DNA of 35,143 nucleotides from an uncultured Bacteroidia bacterium (GCA_902778855.1 CACYZM010000020.1:1-35143), one strand, 5' to 3'. Shown: positions 22,469 to 30,363, counted from the stretch's first letter. The notes: generated by a model from the letters alone, not told the origin. A program made the numbers and translations.

Positions 22469-23672
22469 GGGGCAATTCCTCCGGATGGTTTCCGTAGTAC
22501 ATCCTCAGGGGATTGGACAGTACTTTGATGAAACCTTTGGCCTCTTCGGCCGTCCAGCCCTGCTGGGTCTCGCCGTACTGGCCGAGCTTCGACTGCACCA
22601 GGTCGCAGGGCGAATCCACGCCGACGGTCGTGAACCCGCACGGATGCAGTTCGAGCGTCACGGTGCCGGTGACATTGCGCTGCGTGCTCTCGAGCATCGC
22701 TTCGATGTCGCGCATCACGGGTTCCAGATACTGGCTCTCGTGGAGGAACATGCCGTACCAGGTGCCCACCTGGTCTTTCCAGTACTGCTGCCACTTCGAG
22801 AGGGTGAACTTCTCGAGGAACTTGTGCGCGCCGATGATCAGCATCGGGGCGGCGGCTTCGAAGCCCACGCGGCCCTTGATGCCGATGATGGTGTCGCCCA
22901 CGTGCATGTCGCGGCCGATGCCCCAGGGTGCGCCGATCTTTTCTACTGCTTGGATTGCGGCGATCCGGTCGGTGAAGGGCTTGCCGTTCACCGCACAGAT
23001 CTCGCCTTTCTCAAAGCCGATCGACAGCGTCTCGGCGCCTTCTTTCTGCACCTGCTTGAGGTAGGCGCTTTCCGGCAGACCCTGTTTGGAGTCGAGGATT
23101 TCGCCGCCGCAGATCGAGGTGCCCCAGATGCCCACGTTGTAGGAGTATTTCAGCTTCGCGAAATCCGCGTTGAAGCCGTGGGCGCGCAGATAGTCCACTT
23201 CCTCCTTTCGCGAGAGGTTGCCGTCGCGGGTGAGGGTGATGATCTCCATCTCCGGGCACATCACCAGGAACACCATATCGAAGCGGACCTGGTCGTTGCC
23301 GGCGCCGGTCGAGCCGTGCGCGATGGCGTCGGCGCCGATCTGCTTGGCGTAGCGGGCCACGGCCATGGCTTGGAACAGGCGTTCCGACGACACGGAGATC
23401 GGGTAGGTGCCGTTGCGCAGCACGTTGCCGAAAATCATATACTTCAGACTCTTGGCGTAGTATTCCTGCGTGATGTCGATGGCCGCGAACTGCGTCGCGC
23501 CCAACTTATAGGCGTTTTCCTCATTGGTTTTCAGTTGCTGGGGCGTGAAGCCGCCCGTGTCCGCGCAGACGGCGTGGACTTCGTAGCCTTTCTCCTGGGA
23601 AAGGTACAGTACGGTGTAGGAAGTGTCGAGTCCGCCGCTATAGGCGACAACGACTTTTTTCTTGGTATTCAT
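22458..23672 (-). CDS. argG: Argininosuccinate synthase
   Basis: A 404-residue ATP-dependent ligase with the PP-loop VAYSGGLDTSYTVLYL (9-24) and family blocks AIAHGSTGAGNDQVRFD and GKPFTDRIAAIQAVEKIGA. It joins citrulline and aspartate to form argininosuccinate. Its first codons overlap the end of the GNAT gene by 4 bp (ATGA) and its end overlaps the deacylase start, so the operon is tightly coupled. Length is normal. Confidence 0.95.
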   Translation of the reverse strand: MNTKKKVVVAYSGGLDTSYTVLYLSQEKGYEVHAVCADTGGFTPQQLKTNEENAYKLGATQFAAIDITQEYYAKSLKYMIFGNVLRNGTYPISVSSERLFQAMAVARYAKQIGADAIAHGSTGAGNDQVRFDMVFLVMCPEMEIITLTRDGNLSRKEEVDYLRAHGFNADFAKLKYSYNVGIWGTSICGGEILDSKQGLPESAYLKQVQKEGAETLSIGFEKGEICAVNGKPFTDRIAAIQAVEKIGAPWGIGRDMHVGDTIIGIKGRVGFEAAAPMLIIGAHKFLEKFTLSKWQQYWKDQVGTWYGMFLHESQYLEPVMRDIEAMLESTQRNVTGTVTLELHPCGFTTVGVDSPCDLVQSKLGQYGETQQGWTAEEAKGFIKVLSNPLRMYYGNHPEELPHED

Positions 23673-24229
23673 TCTCCCGGATGATGGATTTCAAGATGTT
23701 CTTTCGGATCGTAGAGCAGGCCGGTGCAGATGCACACGCGATAGTTCTGTTCCTGCAGGATATTGAAGTTGCGACAGCCTTCGCAGCCCTTCCAGAATTC
23801 CACGTCGTCGGTCAGGGCGTCGTAGGTGACGGGGCGGAAGCCGAATTCATAGTTCATCTTCATGACGGCCGCGGAGGTGGTCATCGAGAAGATCTTGGCG
23901 TCGGGGAAAAGTTTCCGCGACAGGATGAAGGTCTGCTCCTTGATGCGCTTGGCCAGGCCCAGGGCCCGGAACTTCTCGGGCACGATCAGACCGGAATTGG
24001 CCACGAAACTTTTGCCGCCCCACGACTCGATGTAAGAAAAGCCCGCGAATTCCTTGTCGTCGGTCAGGGCGATCACGGCCTTTCCCGCGCCGATCTTTTC
24101 GCGGATGTATTCGGGGGTACGGCGGGCGATGCCGATCTTGTCGCCCAGGGAGGACAGATAGAGTTCGCGGCAGACGTCCTCCGCATAAGGATAGTGGCTC
24201 TCATCGGCCACGGTAACGTGGATGTTCAT
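23669..24229 (-). CDS. GNAT-family acyltransferase of the arginine operon (candidate N-acylglutamate synthase)
   Basis: A 186-residue acyltransferase. The acetyl-CoA-binding region is around residues 80-100 (LIVPEKFRALGLAKRIKE), with the C-terminal part rich in Cys (GCEGCRNFNI, RVCICTG). It lies between argR and argG with an 8-bp gap from argR and a 4-bp overlap with argG. An equivalent gene occupies the same place in Bacteroides and has been proposed to catalyse the first, N-acylating step from glutamate. That assignment rests on gene order and remembered genetic evidence; the sequence itself only shows the GNAT fold. No argA/argJ homologue is otherwise in the window. Confidence 0.8.
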   Translation of the reverse strand: MNIHVTVADESHYPYAEDVCRELYLSSLGDKIGIARRTPEYIREKIGAGKAVIALTDDKEFAGFSYIESWGGKSFVANSGLIVPEKFRALGLAKRIKEQTFILSRKLFPDAKIFSMTTSAAVMKMNYEFGFRPVTYDALTDDVEFWKGCEGCRNFNILQEQNYRVCICTGLLYDPKEHLEIHHPGE

Positions 24230-24237
24230 AGGATGTT

Positions 24238-24711
24238 TCAGGGGATGAGTTTGTTCGCCAGGCCCGGGATGAAAGAGTCCAGGAAGGCGATGAAAGGGGT
24301 ATGGGGAACATCCTGCCGGATGACCAGCAGGAGCGTATCGTCGCCGGCGATGGTGCCCATCAGGTCGGGGTGGGGGTGTTCGTCCACGACGGCACCGACC
24401 ATGCTGGCACAGCCCGGGAGCGTCTTGATGACGCCCATCTGCCCGGAGAGGGTGAGGCTGATGACGCTTTCGGCGGCCCTGTCCTGCGACAGGATGGCCG
24501 CCTGCGACGGACGGTCGTTTTCGGGCAGGCTGTAGCAGTTTTCTCCGGAACTGTCGCGACGCTTGTAGATCTGCAGTTTCCGCAGATCGCGCGAGAGGGT
24601 GGCCTGCGTCGTCTTCACGCCCTGGCCAGCCAGCAGGCCGATCAGTTCCTCCTGGCTTCTGATCTTCCGGGTTCGGACCAGTTCTTGGATAATATTGCTT
24701 CGATTATTCAT
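24238..24711 (-). CDS. argR: Arginine repressor
   Basis: A 157-residue ArgR. The N-terminal winged helix (residues about 1-70) has RSQEELIGLLAGQGVKTTQA followed by TLSRDLRKLQI, and the C-terminal oligomerisation/arginine-binding domain has GTIAGDDTLLLVIR. As the first gene of the arginine operon it probably represses its own transcription when arginine is plentiful; an ARG-box-like sequence overlaps the promoter (24757-24774). Length is normal for the family. Confidence 0.94.
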   Translation of the reverse strand: MNNRSNIIQELVRTRKIRSQEELIGLLAGQGVKTTQATLSRDLRKLQIYKRRDSSGENCYSLPENDRPSQAAILSQDRAAESVISLTLSGQMGVIKTLPGCASMVGAVVDEHPHPDLMGTIAGDDTLLLVIRQDVPHTPFIAFLDSFIPGLANKLIP

Positions 24712-24750
24712 ATATTAGGCGTTTTTATGGATATTCCGCGTATTTTTCTG

Positions 24751-24774
24751 CAAATATATACATAATTATTCGGG
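24751..24774 (-). promoter_or_regulatory. argR operon -7 element with overlapping ARG-box-like site
   Basis: The minus strand has TATATTTG (24751-24758). The adjacent 18 bp (24757-24774, minus strand) contain GAATAATTAT and match 12 of the 16 constrained positions of the ArgR consensus wnTGAATwwwwATTCAnw. Overlap with the -7 element would allow direct repression. Confidence 0.55.
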
Positions 24775-24820
24775 TTGGTGCGCATAATCCCACTTTTTTT
24801 CGTTTGCGCGCTTTTTTTGT

Positions 24821-24828
24821 TATCTTTG
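24821..24828 (+). promoter_or_regulatory. -7 promoter element of yraN-manC transcript
   Basis: TATCTTTG matches the -7 consensus and lies 25 bp before the yraN ATG. A T-rich tract precedes it, without a clear TTTG at 19-21 bp. Confidence 0.6.
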
Positions 24829-24853
24829 TTAATTGGATTAAAGTGCGAGGGGA

Positions 24854-25219
24854 ATGAAGAACGAGACGGGGAGAATCGGTGAGGAGATCGCGCTGGCCTG
24901 GTTGTCGGAACACGGCTTCCGCCTGCTCGACCGCAACTGGCGCAGCGGCCATCTCGAACTGGACCTGGTGATGGAAGGGCCTGCCCGCGTGCATATCGTC
25001 GAAGTCAAGACAATGACGCCGCCCCTGCTGATCCAGCCTTTCGAAAAGGTGGATGCGATCAAGCAGCGCCGGCTGACGACGGCGGCCCGGCGCTATATCG
25101 CGCAGCGGCACGTGACGCGGGAAGTGCAGTTCGACGTGGTTTCCGTGGTCCTTGGCGGCGACAGTCCGGCAGTGGAATACATTCCCGAAGCCTTTTTCCC
25201 GATACAAAGAAGCTATTGA
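24854..25219 (+). CDS. yraN: YraN/UPF0102-family endonuclease-like protein
   Basis: A 121-residue protein with the restriction-endonuclease-like fold of UPF0102: GRIGEEIALAWLSEHGFRLL at the start, NWRSGHLELDLVM, the metal-site-like IVEVKT and KRRLTTAA-like IKQRRLTTAARRYI. The family is widespread and its role is uncertain, with Holliday-junction or DNA processing suggested from fold. It starts a plus-strand transcript 12 bp ahead of the mannose-1-phosphate guanylyltransferase gene and is divergent from argR. Confidence 0.88.
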   Translation: MKNETGRIGEEIALAWLSEHGFRLLDRNWRSGHLELDLVMEGPARVHIVEVKTMTPPLLIQPFEKVDAIKQRRLTTAARRYIAQRHVTREVQFDVVSVVLGGDSPAVEYIPEAFFPIQRSY

Positions 25220-25231
25220 CAGACATCCTAT

Positions 25232-26329
25232 ATGAACAATAACCATTACTGTATCATTATGGCGGGCGGCATCGGCAGCCGTTTCTGGCCGGTCAGCCGG
25301 CAGTCCCGTCCCAAGCAGTTCATCGATATCCTGGGCGTCGGCAAGACGTTCCTCCAGATGACCTTCGAGCGCTATGCCGCCATCGTCCCCGAGGAAAATA
25401 TCCTCATCGTGACGGCCGAGCGTTACTACGACCTGGTCAAGCAGCAGCTTCCCCAGGTGTCCGACGACAACATCCTCCTCGAGCCCTACAAGCGCAACAC
25501 GGCGCCCTGCGTAGCCTACGCCACGTATAAACTCTACACGAAGAATCCCGACGCCACCGTCATCGTGGCTCCCTCCGACCACTTGATCATCGGCGAGATC
25601 CAGTTCCGCGAGACCATGCTCGCCGCCCTGGAAATCGCTTCCGGCAACGACCGCCTCTATACCATCGGCATCGATCCCACGCGGCCCGAGACCAATTACG
25701 GCTACATCCAGATCAGCAAGGCCGACATCAACCGCTCGGGCCTGCACGACTCCTATCCCGTCAAGACCTTCACCGAGAAGCCCAACGCCGACCTGGCGAA
25801 AGTCTTCCTCGAGACGGGCGAATTCTTCTGGAACTCCGGCATGTTCATCTGGAACCTGAAGTCCATCAAGGCGGAGCTCGAGCGCTGCCTGCCGGAAGTC
25901 ACCAGCCTGTTCCGCGGCGGCGAAAAAGTCTATTACACGCCCGCTGAAAAGGATTTCATCCGGCGGGTCTACGAAGACTGCCCGGCCATCTCCATCGACT
26001 ACGGCGTGATGGAGAAGACCCGCAAGGCCTGGGTGTTCCTCTCCGACTTCGGCTGGAGCGACCTCGGGACTTGGGATTCGGTCTATGAACGCGTCCCGAA
26101 GGATGACGACGGCAACGTCGTCAGCGTGAAGAATGCCATGATCGACGAAGTGAAGGATTCCGTGGTCCTGTGCGCCAATCCCGACAAACTGGTGGTGGCG
26201 CGCGGCCTCGAGAACGTCATGGTCATCGATATGGCCGACGTGCTGCTGGTCTGTCATCGCGACGACCGCACCGTCAAGGACATCGTGACCGACTTGACGA
26301 TGAAAGACAAAATCGACCGTTACCTCTAG
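25232..26329 (+). CDS. manC: Mannose-1-phosphate guanylyltransferase
   Basis: A 365-residue nucleotidyltransferase with the pyrophosphorylase signature AGGIGSRFWPVSRQSRPKQF (11-30), VIVAPSDHLI, TFTEKPNADLA and GWSDLGTW. It converts mannose-1-phosphate and GTP to GDP-mannose for glycan, LPS and fucose precursors in the cytoplasm. There is no C-terminal isomerase domain, so it is the monofunctional form. It follows yraN by 12 bp and precedes the arginine deiminase gene by 13 bp. Sugar specificity (GDP-mannose over other NDP-sugars) is inferred from the SRQSRPKQF form and the C-terminal region. Confidence 0.9.
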   Translation: MNNNHYCIIMAGGIGSRFWPVSRQSRPKQFIDILGVGKTFLQMTFERYAAIVPEENILIVTAERYYDLVKQQLPQVSDDNILLEPYKRNTAPCVAYATYKLYTKNPDATVIVAPSDHLIIGEIQFRETMLAALEIASGNDRLYTIGIDPTRPETNYGYIQISKADINRSGLHDSYPVKTFTEKPNADLAKVFLETGEFFWNSGMFIWNLKSIKAELERCLPEVTSLFRGGEKVYYTPAEKDFIRRVYEDCPAISIDYGVMEKTRKAWVFLSDFGWSDLGTWDSVYERVPKDDDGNVVSVKNAMIDEVKDSVVLCANPDKLVVARGLENVMVIDMADVLLVCHRDDRTVKDIVTDLTMKDKIDRYL

Positions 26330-26342
26330 CCTGAACTTCCTG

Positions 26343-27614
26343 ATGAAAGAACAAAGTCTGCCCATTTCCGTCCAGTCCGAAATCGGAGTCCTGGACGCCG
26401 TTTTGTTGCACACCCCCGGCACCGAGGTCGAGAACATGACCCCCCGGATGGCCCAGCGCGCCCTTTACAGCGATATCCTGAATCTTTCCATTGCCCGTCA
26501 CGAATACGAGCAGATCGAAGGCGTGCTTTCCCAGGTCGCGCGGGTCTATCAGGTCCGCGATCTGCTGGCGAAAGTGCTCGACAAGCCCGAGTCCCGCCGC
26601 GAGCTGATCACGCGCATCTGCGTGGCCGAGCGCGCCGGCAACTGCTTCGCCACGCTGATGTCGATGAGCACGCCCCAGCTGGTCCGTGCCCTCATCGAAG
26701 GCCTGCCCGCCAAGATCGATACCCTGACGGCTTTTCTCAACGAAGACTACTATTCGCTGTTCCCGCTCTATAACTTCTATTTTACCCGTGATTCTTCGGT
26801 CACCATCGGTAACCACGCCCTTATCTGCCGCATGGCCAACCAGGTCCGCGCCCGCGAAGCGATGATCATGGACGCCATCTACCGCGAGAGCGGCGCGTTC
26901 CGCTGCGACACCATTGATTTGCAGAACGTGGTTCCCACGACCGGGAAAATGTTCATCGAAGGCGGCGACGTGCACGTCGTCCGCGACGACATCCTGGTCA
27001 TCGGCAACGGCATGCGCACCAGCGCCGCTGCCATCGACGCCCTGGCGCAGCGGCTCTGCGAGCTCTGTCCGGAAGGCAAGCGCCACATCCTCGTGCAGCA
27101 GCTTCCCGACGCGCCGGAATCGTTCATCCATCTCGACATGGTCTTCACCGTGCTCGACCGCGACAAATGCATGGTCTTCGAGCCGCTTATCCTGCACGAC
27201 CGTTCGTACAAGACGGTACACATCACCCTCGAAGGCGGGCGCGTAAGCCGCATCCGTTCTGTCTCGGGTCTGCTGCCCGCCCTGCGTTCGCTGGGCATGG
27301 ACCTCGAACCGGTCATCTGCGGCGGAACTTCCGACAGCTGGATGCAGGAGCGCGAGCAGTGGCACAGCGGTTCCAACCTCTTCGCCTTCGCCCCGGGCAA
27401 GGTTCTCTGCTACGCCCGCAACGAATCGACCCTCGCCGAGCTCGACAAGCACGGCTTCGCCGTCCTGGCCGCCCGCGACGTGATGGCCGGAAAGCAGCGG
27501 CTGGCCGATTATTCCCGTTGCTGCGTCACCATCCAGGGCTCCGAACTTCCGCGCGGCGGCGGCGGTGCGCGCTGCATGACGATGCCGCTTTCCCGCAAAC
27601 CGGTTGAATGGTAG
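26343..27614 (+). CDS. arcA: Arginine deiminase
   Basis: A 423-residue guanidino-group-modifying enzyme. Active-site elements are in the expected order: FYFTRDSS (146-152), FIEGGDV (204-210), IHLDMVFT (262-269, His263) and the C-terminal catalytic Cys411 in GGGGARCMTMPL. It hydrolyses arginine to citrulline and ammonia. No ornithine carbamoyltransferase, carbamate kinase or arginine/ornithine antiporter follows, so the energy-yielding ADI pathway is incomplete here; the next gene is pheS with its own promoter. It lies about 1.6 kb from the arginine-synthesis operon, divergently. Agmatine deiminase is less likely given the CMTMP end. Confidence 0.87.
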   Translation: MKEQSLPISVQSEIGVLDAVLLHTPGTEVENMTPRMAQRALYSDILNLSIARHEYEQIEGVLSQVARVYQVRDLLAKVLDKPESRRELITRICVAERAGNCFATLMSMSTPQLVRALIEGLPAKIDTLTAFLNEDYYSLFPLYNFYFTRDSSVTIGNHALICRMANQVRAREAMIMDAIYRESGAFRCDTIDLQNVVPTTGKMFIEGGDVHVVRDDILVIGNGMRTSAAAIDALAQRLCELCPEGKRHILVQQLPDAPESFIHLDMVFTVLDRDKCMVFEPLILHDRSYKTVHITLEGGRVSRIRSVSGLLPALRSLGMDLEPVICGGTSDSWMQEREQWHSGSNLFAFAPGKVLCYARNESTLAELDKHGFAVLAARDVMAGKQRLADYSRCCVTIQGSELPRGGGGARCMTMPLSRKPVEW

Positions 27615-27633
27615 CGGATATTTATTACTTTTG
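27604..27633 (+). promoter_or_regulatory. pheS promoter
   Basis: TTG (27604-27606), 19 bp, then TACTTTTG (27626-27633), which fits TAnnTTTG; the ATG is 20 bp downstream. The -33 part lies inside the last codons of arcA. Confidence 0.55.
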
Positions 27634-27653
27634 CGTCCTAAAACTGAAGCGTC

Positions 27654-28691
27654 ATGGCTATTACCAACGAGAAGATTGAACAGATGCTGGCCTCCATCCA
27701 GGAGCTGAAGGCGGCCAAGGAACAGGAAATCGAAGAGCTGCGCGTGAAGTGGCTCGGCAAGAAAGGCGAAATCACGCAGTTGTTCGACGAGTTCCGCACC
27801 ATCGACAAGGAGCAGAAGAAAGAGTTCGGGCAGCGGCTCAACGCCCTGAAGAATGCGGCGACCGCCAAGATCGAGGAGATGCGCGCCACGCTCGCCCAGA
27901 TCGCCGGTCCCGCCACCGCCTCCTTCGACCTGACCAAGCCGGGCGACCGGCTGGAACTCGGCGCCCGCCATCCGATCTCGGTGACCCGCGAGGAAATCAT
28001 CTCGATCTTCAGCAAGTTCGGTTATTCCGTGGCCGAAGGTCCCGAAATCGAAGACGACTGGCACGTGTTCAGTGCCCTGAACTTCCCGCCGGAGCATCCG
28101 GCCCGTGACATGCAGGACACGTTCTTCATCCGTCCCGACGGTGACAACCCTGTGCTGCTTCGCACCCATACCTCTTCCGTGCAGGTCCGCACGATGGAGC
28201 GGATGCGTCCGCCCATCCGCGTCATCTGCCCCGGCCGCGTGTTCCGCAACGAGGCGATTTCCGCCCGCGCCCACTGCATCTTCCATCAGGTAGAAGGCCT
28301 CTATATCGACAAGAACGTCTCGTTCGCCGATCTGAAGCAGGCCATCCTGCTGTTTGCCCAGGAGATGTTCGGCGCCGAGACGCAGATCCGTATGCGTCCC
28401 TCGTACTTCCCCTTCACGGAGCCGAGCGCCGAGGTCGACGTGAGCTGCAATATCTGCCACGGTAAAGGATGCAACATCTGCAAGGGTACCGGCTGGCTCG
28501 AGATTCTCGGCTGCGGCATGGTCGACCCCAACGTCCTCCGTGCCTCCGGCATCGACCCCGAAGTCTACAGCGGTTTCGCCTTCGGCATGGGCATCGAGCG
28601 CATCGCCATGCTCAAGTGGCAGGTCAAAGACCTCCGCAACTACTTCGAAAACGACATCCGCTTCCTCCGCCAGTTCGAGACGGCCATCTAG
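27654..28691 (+). CDS. pheS: Phenylalanyl-tRNA synthetase, alpha subunit
   Basis: A 345-residue class II aminoacyl-tRNA synthetase subunit: N-terminal coiled-coil (about 1-85, KEQEIEELRVKWLGKKGEIT), motif 2 region (RVFRNEAISARAHCIFHQVE), the phenylalanine-site stretch PSYFPFTEPSAEVDVSC, a CxxC-type pair (CNICHGKGCNICKGTGW) and motif 3 (GFAFGMGIERIAML). It charges tRNA-Phe with PheT, which is not in the window. Single-gene transcript with its own promoter and terminator. Confidence 0.96.
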   Translation: MAITNEKIEQMLASIQELKAAKEQEIEELRVKWLGKKGEITQLFDEFRTIDKEQKKEFGQRLNALKNAATAKIEEMRATLAQIAGPATASFDLTKPGDRLELGARHPISVTREEIISIFSKFGYSVAEGPEIEDDWHVFSALNFPPEHPARDMQDTFFIRPDGDNPVLLRTHTSSVQVRTMERMRPPIRVICPGRVFRNEAISARAHCIFHQVEGLYIDKNVSFADLKQAILLFAQEMFGAETQIRMRPSYFPFTEPSAEVDVSCNICHGKGCNICKGTGWLEILGCGMVDPNVLRASGIDPEVYSGFAFGMGIERIAMLKWQVKDLRNYFENDIRFLRQFETAI

Positions 28692-28727
28692 CCTTTCGGC
28701 CTTTCCGGGCAAGTGCCGCCCTGTCCG

Positions 28728-28802
28728 CGCTGCAACGGATGTAGCTGACAGTTAGTGATTTATCCAAAGTGACCCCCTTGTTTTCAGGCGGGGTCACTTT
28801 TT
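28728..28802 (+). repeat. Dispersed repeat with terminator, copy B
   Basis: This has CGCTGCAA at the left end, GTAGCTGACA in the middle and AGTGACCCCC 40 bp from the start, the same geometry as copy A at 10761. It lies 36 bp after the pheS stop codon. Confidence 0.6.
28766..28802 (+). terminator. Rho-independent terminator after pheS
   Basis: A perfect 11-bp stem, AAAGTGACCCC (28766-28776) with GGGGTCACTTT (28790-28800), a 13-nt loop and a trailing T tract. The stem shares AGTGACCCC with the terminator at 10801. Confidence 0.8.
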
Positions 28803-28925
28803 GCAACCCCCTGATCCACAGTTGTGTACGTTCCAGTAGTTTTCTTGCCGACCGGGCTTTTTATCCGTGTTATATATAGGTGTGATAGGGGCGGCGAAAA
28901 ATTTTTGAAAAAATTTGCAAAATAA

Positions 28926-28957
28926 TTTGGTTTATAAAATAAACCACTTTATATTTG
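28926..28957 (+). promoter_or_regulatory. Promoter with operator between -33 and -7
   Basis: TTTG (28926-28929), 20-bp spacer, TATATTTG (28950-28957). The spacer region carries the perfect inverted repeat TGGTTTAT-AAA-ATAAACCA (28928-28946), placed to exclude RNA polymerase. The likely ligand is the winged-helix protein encoded second in the operon. A leader of about 90 nt follows, with a 12-bp palindrome GAATGGCCATTC at 29007-29018. Confidence 0.75.
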
Positions 28958-29052
28958 CGCTGTGATTCAAAGCTGAACCGGTGCGCAACGGGACGGGGGA
29001 GAGTCCGAATGGCCATTCTTTTTATTGTTCAACGTCTTAAAAAGAAACGAAA

Positions 29053-29667
29053 ATGGAAAACAACTTTTCAGCAGAAAACAGCCTCCGTCTGATTGCGGAG
29101 ACGATCGAACGCAGTCGTCGCACGATTGCGAAGAATTCCGGCAAACCGCTTATCCTCTGGGGTTCGCTGGTGGCTCTCACCGCTGTGGTCATCTATATCC
29201 TCTGGTCCCTTACCGGCAGTCCGGCCTGGAACTTCCTCTGGTTTGCCATGTCGGCCGTCGGTGCCGTCGCCATGCGCAGTATGATGCGAAACAGTGAAAA
29301 AGTTCCCGATACGGAAATCAGCCGCACGCTCGGCAAGATCTGGATGTGGTTCGGCATCTTCTCCACCGGCTTCTTTGCCCTGGTTTGGGCTGCGTGGGGC
29401 GTCCGTTGCGCCGTCGGCATTGAGGGTCCGCTGCGCGTCGATCTGACGCTGGTCATCCTGCTGATGATGGGCCTCTGCGGAACGCTTTCGGGTGCTGTCC
29501 TCAAGTTCAAGCCCATTACGGTCTCGTCGGTTGTGGCGACCGCCCTTTCCGCCCTCTTCCTGATGGTGATGCCCGACGGTTCTCCTGTCCGTATCCTGAC
29601 CTTCGCGATTCTGGGTGCCTTCGCCCTGATCGTTCCCGGTGTCATTCTGCAGAAACAAGTCAAATAG
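29053..29667 (+). CDS. Integral membrane protein of unknown function
   Basis: A 204-residue protein with a basic, polar N-terminus (about 1-30, NSLRLIAETIERSRRTIAKN) and about six hydrophobic segments (about 33-53, 58-75, 95-115, 127-148, 152-171, 177-197). No catalytic or transport motif is recognised. It is co-transcribed with a small winged-helix regulator seven bases downstream, an arrangement common in Bacteroidota where the pair is thought to sense or respond to membrane conditions. Function is not assigned. Confidence 0.85.
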   Translation: MENNFSAENSLRLIAETIERSRRTIAKNSGKPLILWGSLVALTAVVIYILWSLTGSPAWNFLWFAMSAVGAVAMRSMMRNSEKVPDTEISRTLGKIWMWFGIFSTGFFALVWAAWGVRCAVGIEGPLRVDLTLVILLMMGLCGTLSGAVLKFKPITVSSVVATALSALFLMVMPDGSPVRILTFAILGAFALIVPGVILQKQVK

Positions 29668-29674
29668 GAAAGCC

Positions 29675-29986
29675 ATGCCCGAGAATGAGAAAACTTTCAA
29701 GCCGCTCGACCCGCTGCTCCATTCGGAACTTCGCCTGGCGGTGATGTCGATCCTCATCGGCGCGGACAGTGCAGACTTCGTCTACCTGAAAGCGGAGACA
29801 GGTGCGACATCGGGCAACCTGAGCGTCCAGCTCGACAAGTTGCAGCAGGCAGGCTACATCGAAGTGACCAAGGGGTTCAAGGGAAAGGTGCCGCAGACGG
29901 TCTGCCGCATCACCGAGCACGGGCGAGACGCCTTCGCCGCCTATGTCGAGGCGCTCCGCAGCTACATTTCGGCGGGCAATCGCTGA
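29675..29986 (+). CDS. Winged-helix transcriptional regulator (MarR/HTH_34-like)
   Basis: A 103-residue single-domain DNA-binding protein: LDPLLHSELRLAVMSILIGA, YLKAETGATSGNLSVQLDKL (recognition region) and AGYIEVTKGFKGKVPQTVCR (wing), ending RITEHGRDAFAAYVEAL. This is the PF13601-like pattern. Start MPENEKTFKPLD at 29675, directly after the membrane gene; an earlier in-frame ATG lies inside that gene. It probably binds the palindrome at 28928-28946 and represses its own operon. The signal it senses is unknown. Confidence 0.88.
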   Translation: MPENEKTFKPLDPLLHSELRLAVMSILIGADSADFVYLKAETGATSGNLSVQLDKLQQAGYIEVTKGFKGKVPQTVCRITEHGRDAFAAYVEALRSYISAGNR

Positions 29987-30001
29987 AAACACGAAAAAAA
30001 A

Positions 30002-30032
30002 TTTGGGAGTGTAAAAAAAGTTCGTACCTTTG
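30002..30032 (+). promoter_or_regulatory. Promoter of tRNA-Gly
   Basis: TTTG (30002-30005), 19 bp, TACCTTTG (30025-30032), full consensus in both elements, 14 bp before the mature tRNA 5' end. Confidence 0.85.
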
Positions 30033-30046
30033 CATTCCCAAACCAA

Positions 30047-30122
<76 letters not shown>

Positions 30123-30126
30123 AATA

Positions 30127-30156
30127 AATCGGCAGCTTCGGCTGCCGATTTTGTTT
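30127..30156 (+). terminator. Rho-independent terminator after tRNA-Gly
   Basis: A perfect 10-bp stem AATCGGCAGC-TTCG-GCTGCCGATT (30127-30150) with a stable TTCG loop, then TTGTTTT. Confidence 0.85.
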
Positions 30157-30160
30157 TAGC

Positions 30161-30284
30161 GGGAGACTCGAACGAAGCGACCCCAGCCCCCCGAGGGGGC
30201 AGCCGCTGGAAGCGGCGGGGGGTAACGCAAAGATCGCGAGCTGCCCGCGCTTGCGCGGGCTCGAGTCTCGTTTTCCGCTCCAAA
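30161..30284. repeat. tRNA-Gly 3'-end remnants around a GC-rich structured element
   Basis: At 30163-30184 an inverted partial copy of the tRNA variable/T arm is present (reverse complement starts GGGGTCGC and ends TTCGAGTCTC). Then come nested GC-rich hairpins (GCCCCC-CGA-GGGGGC at 30186-30200; GCCGCT-GGA-AGCGGC at 30202-30216; outer ACCCC/GGGGT). Next is TCGCGAG (30234-30240), a 20-bp hairpin insert (CCCGCG-CTTG-CGCGGG core), and a 24-bp exact copy of the tRNA 3' end plus AAA (30261-30284, identical to 30101-30124). Confidence 0.75.
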
Positions 30285-30285
30285 C

Positions 30286-30311
30286 GCCTCGCAGAATTGC
30301 GGGGCTTTTTT
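30286..30311 (+). terminator. Terminator after the tRNA-Gly 3'-end copy
   Basis: The stem GCCTCGCA/TGCGGGGC (30286-30293, 30298-30305; one G-T pair) with loop GAAT, followed by six T. It repeats the tRNA-then-terminator order and suggests the copy descends from a second tRNA unit. Confidence 0.7.
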
Positions 30312-30363
30312 GTTTGTGGGCTGGAGCCGGGACCGGCGGAGTCAGCGATGGCTGTCCGCTATG

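Noticed and set aside
26274-28712. Long minus-strand open frame opposite manC end, arcA and pheS
   Set aside because: It is a composition shadow of genes with clear catalytic motifs. The translation is His/Asp/Gly-rich without any domain.
28860-29052. Known riboswitch in the leader before the membrane-protein gene
   Set aside because: The G-rich segment and palindrome do not match any riboswitch consensus I know, so only the promoter and operator are called.
30127-30311. CRISPR-like or rRNA-related structure in the GC-rich hairpin region
   Set aside because: The repeats are tRNA-derived and palindromic, with no regular spacers and no rRNA sequence. No CRISPR array or rRNA gene was seen anywhere in the window.
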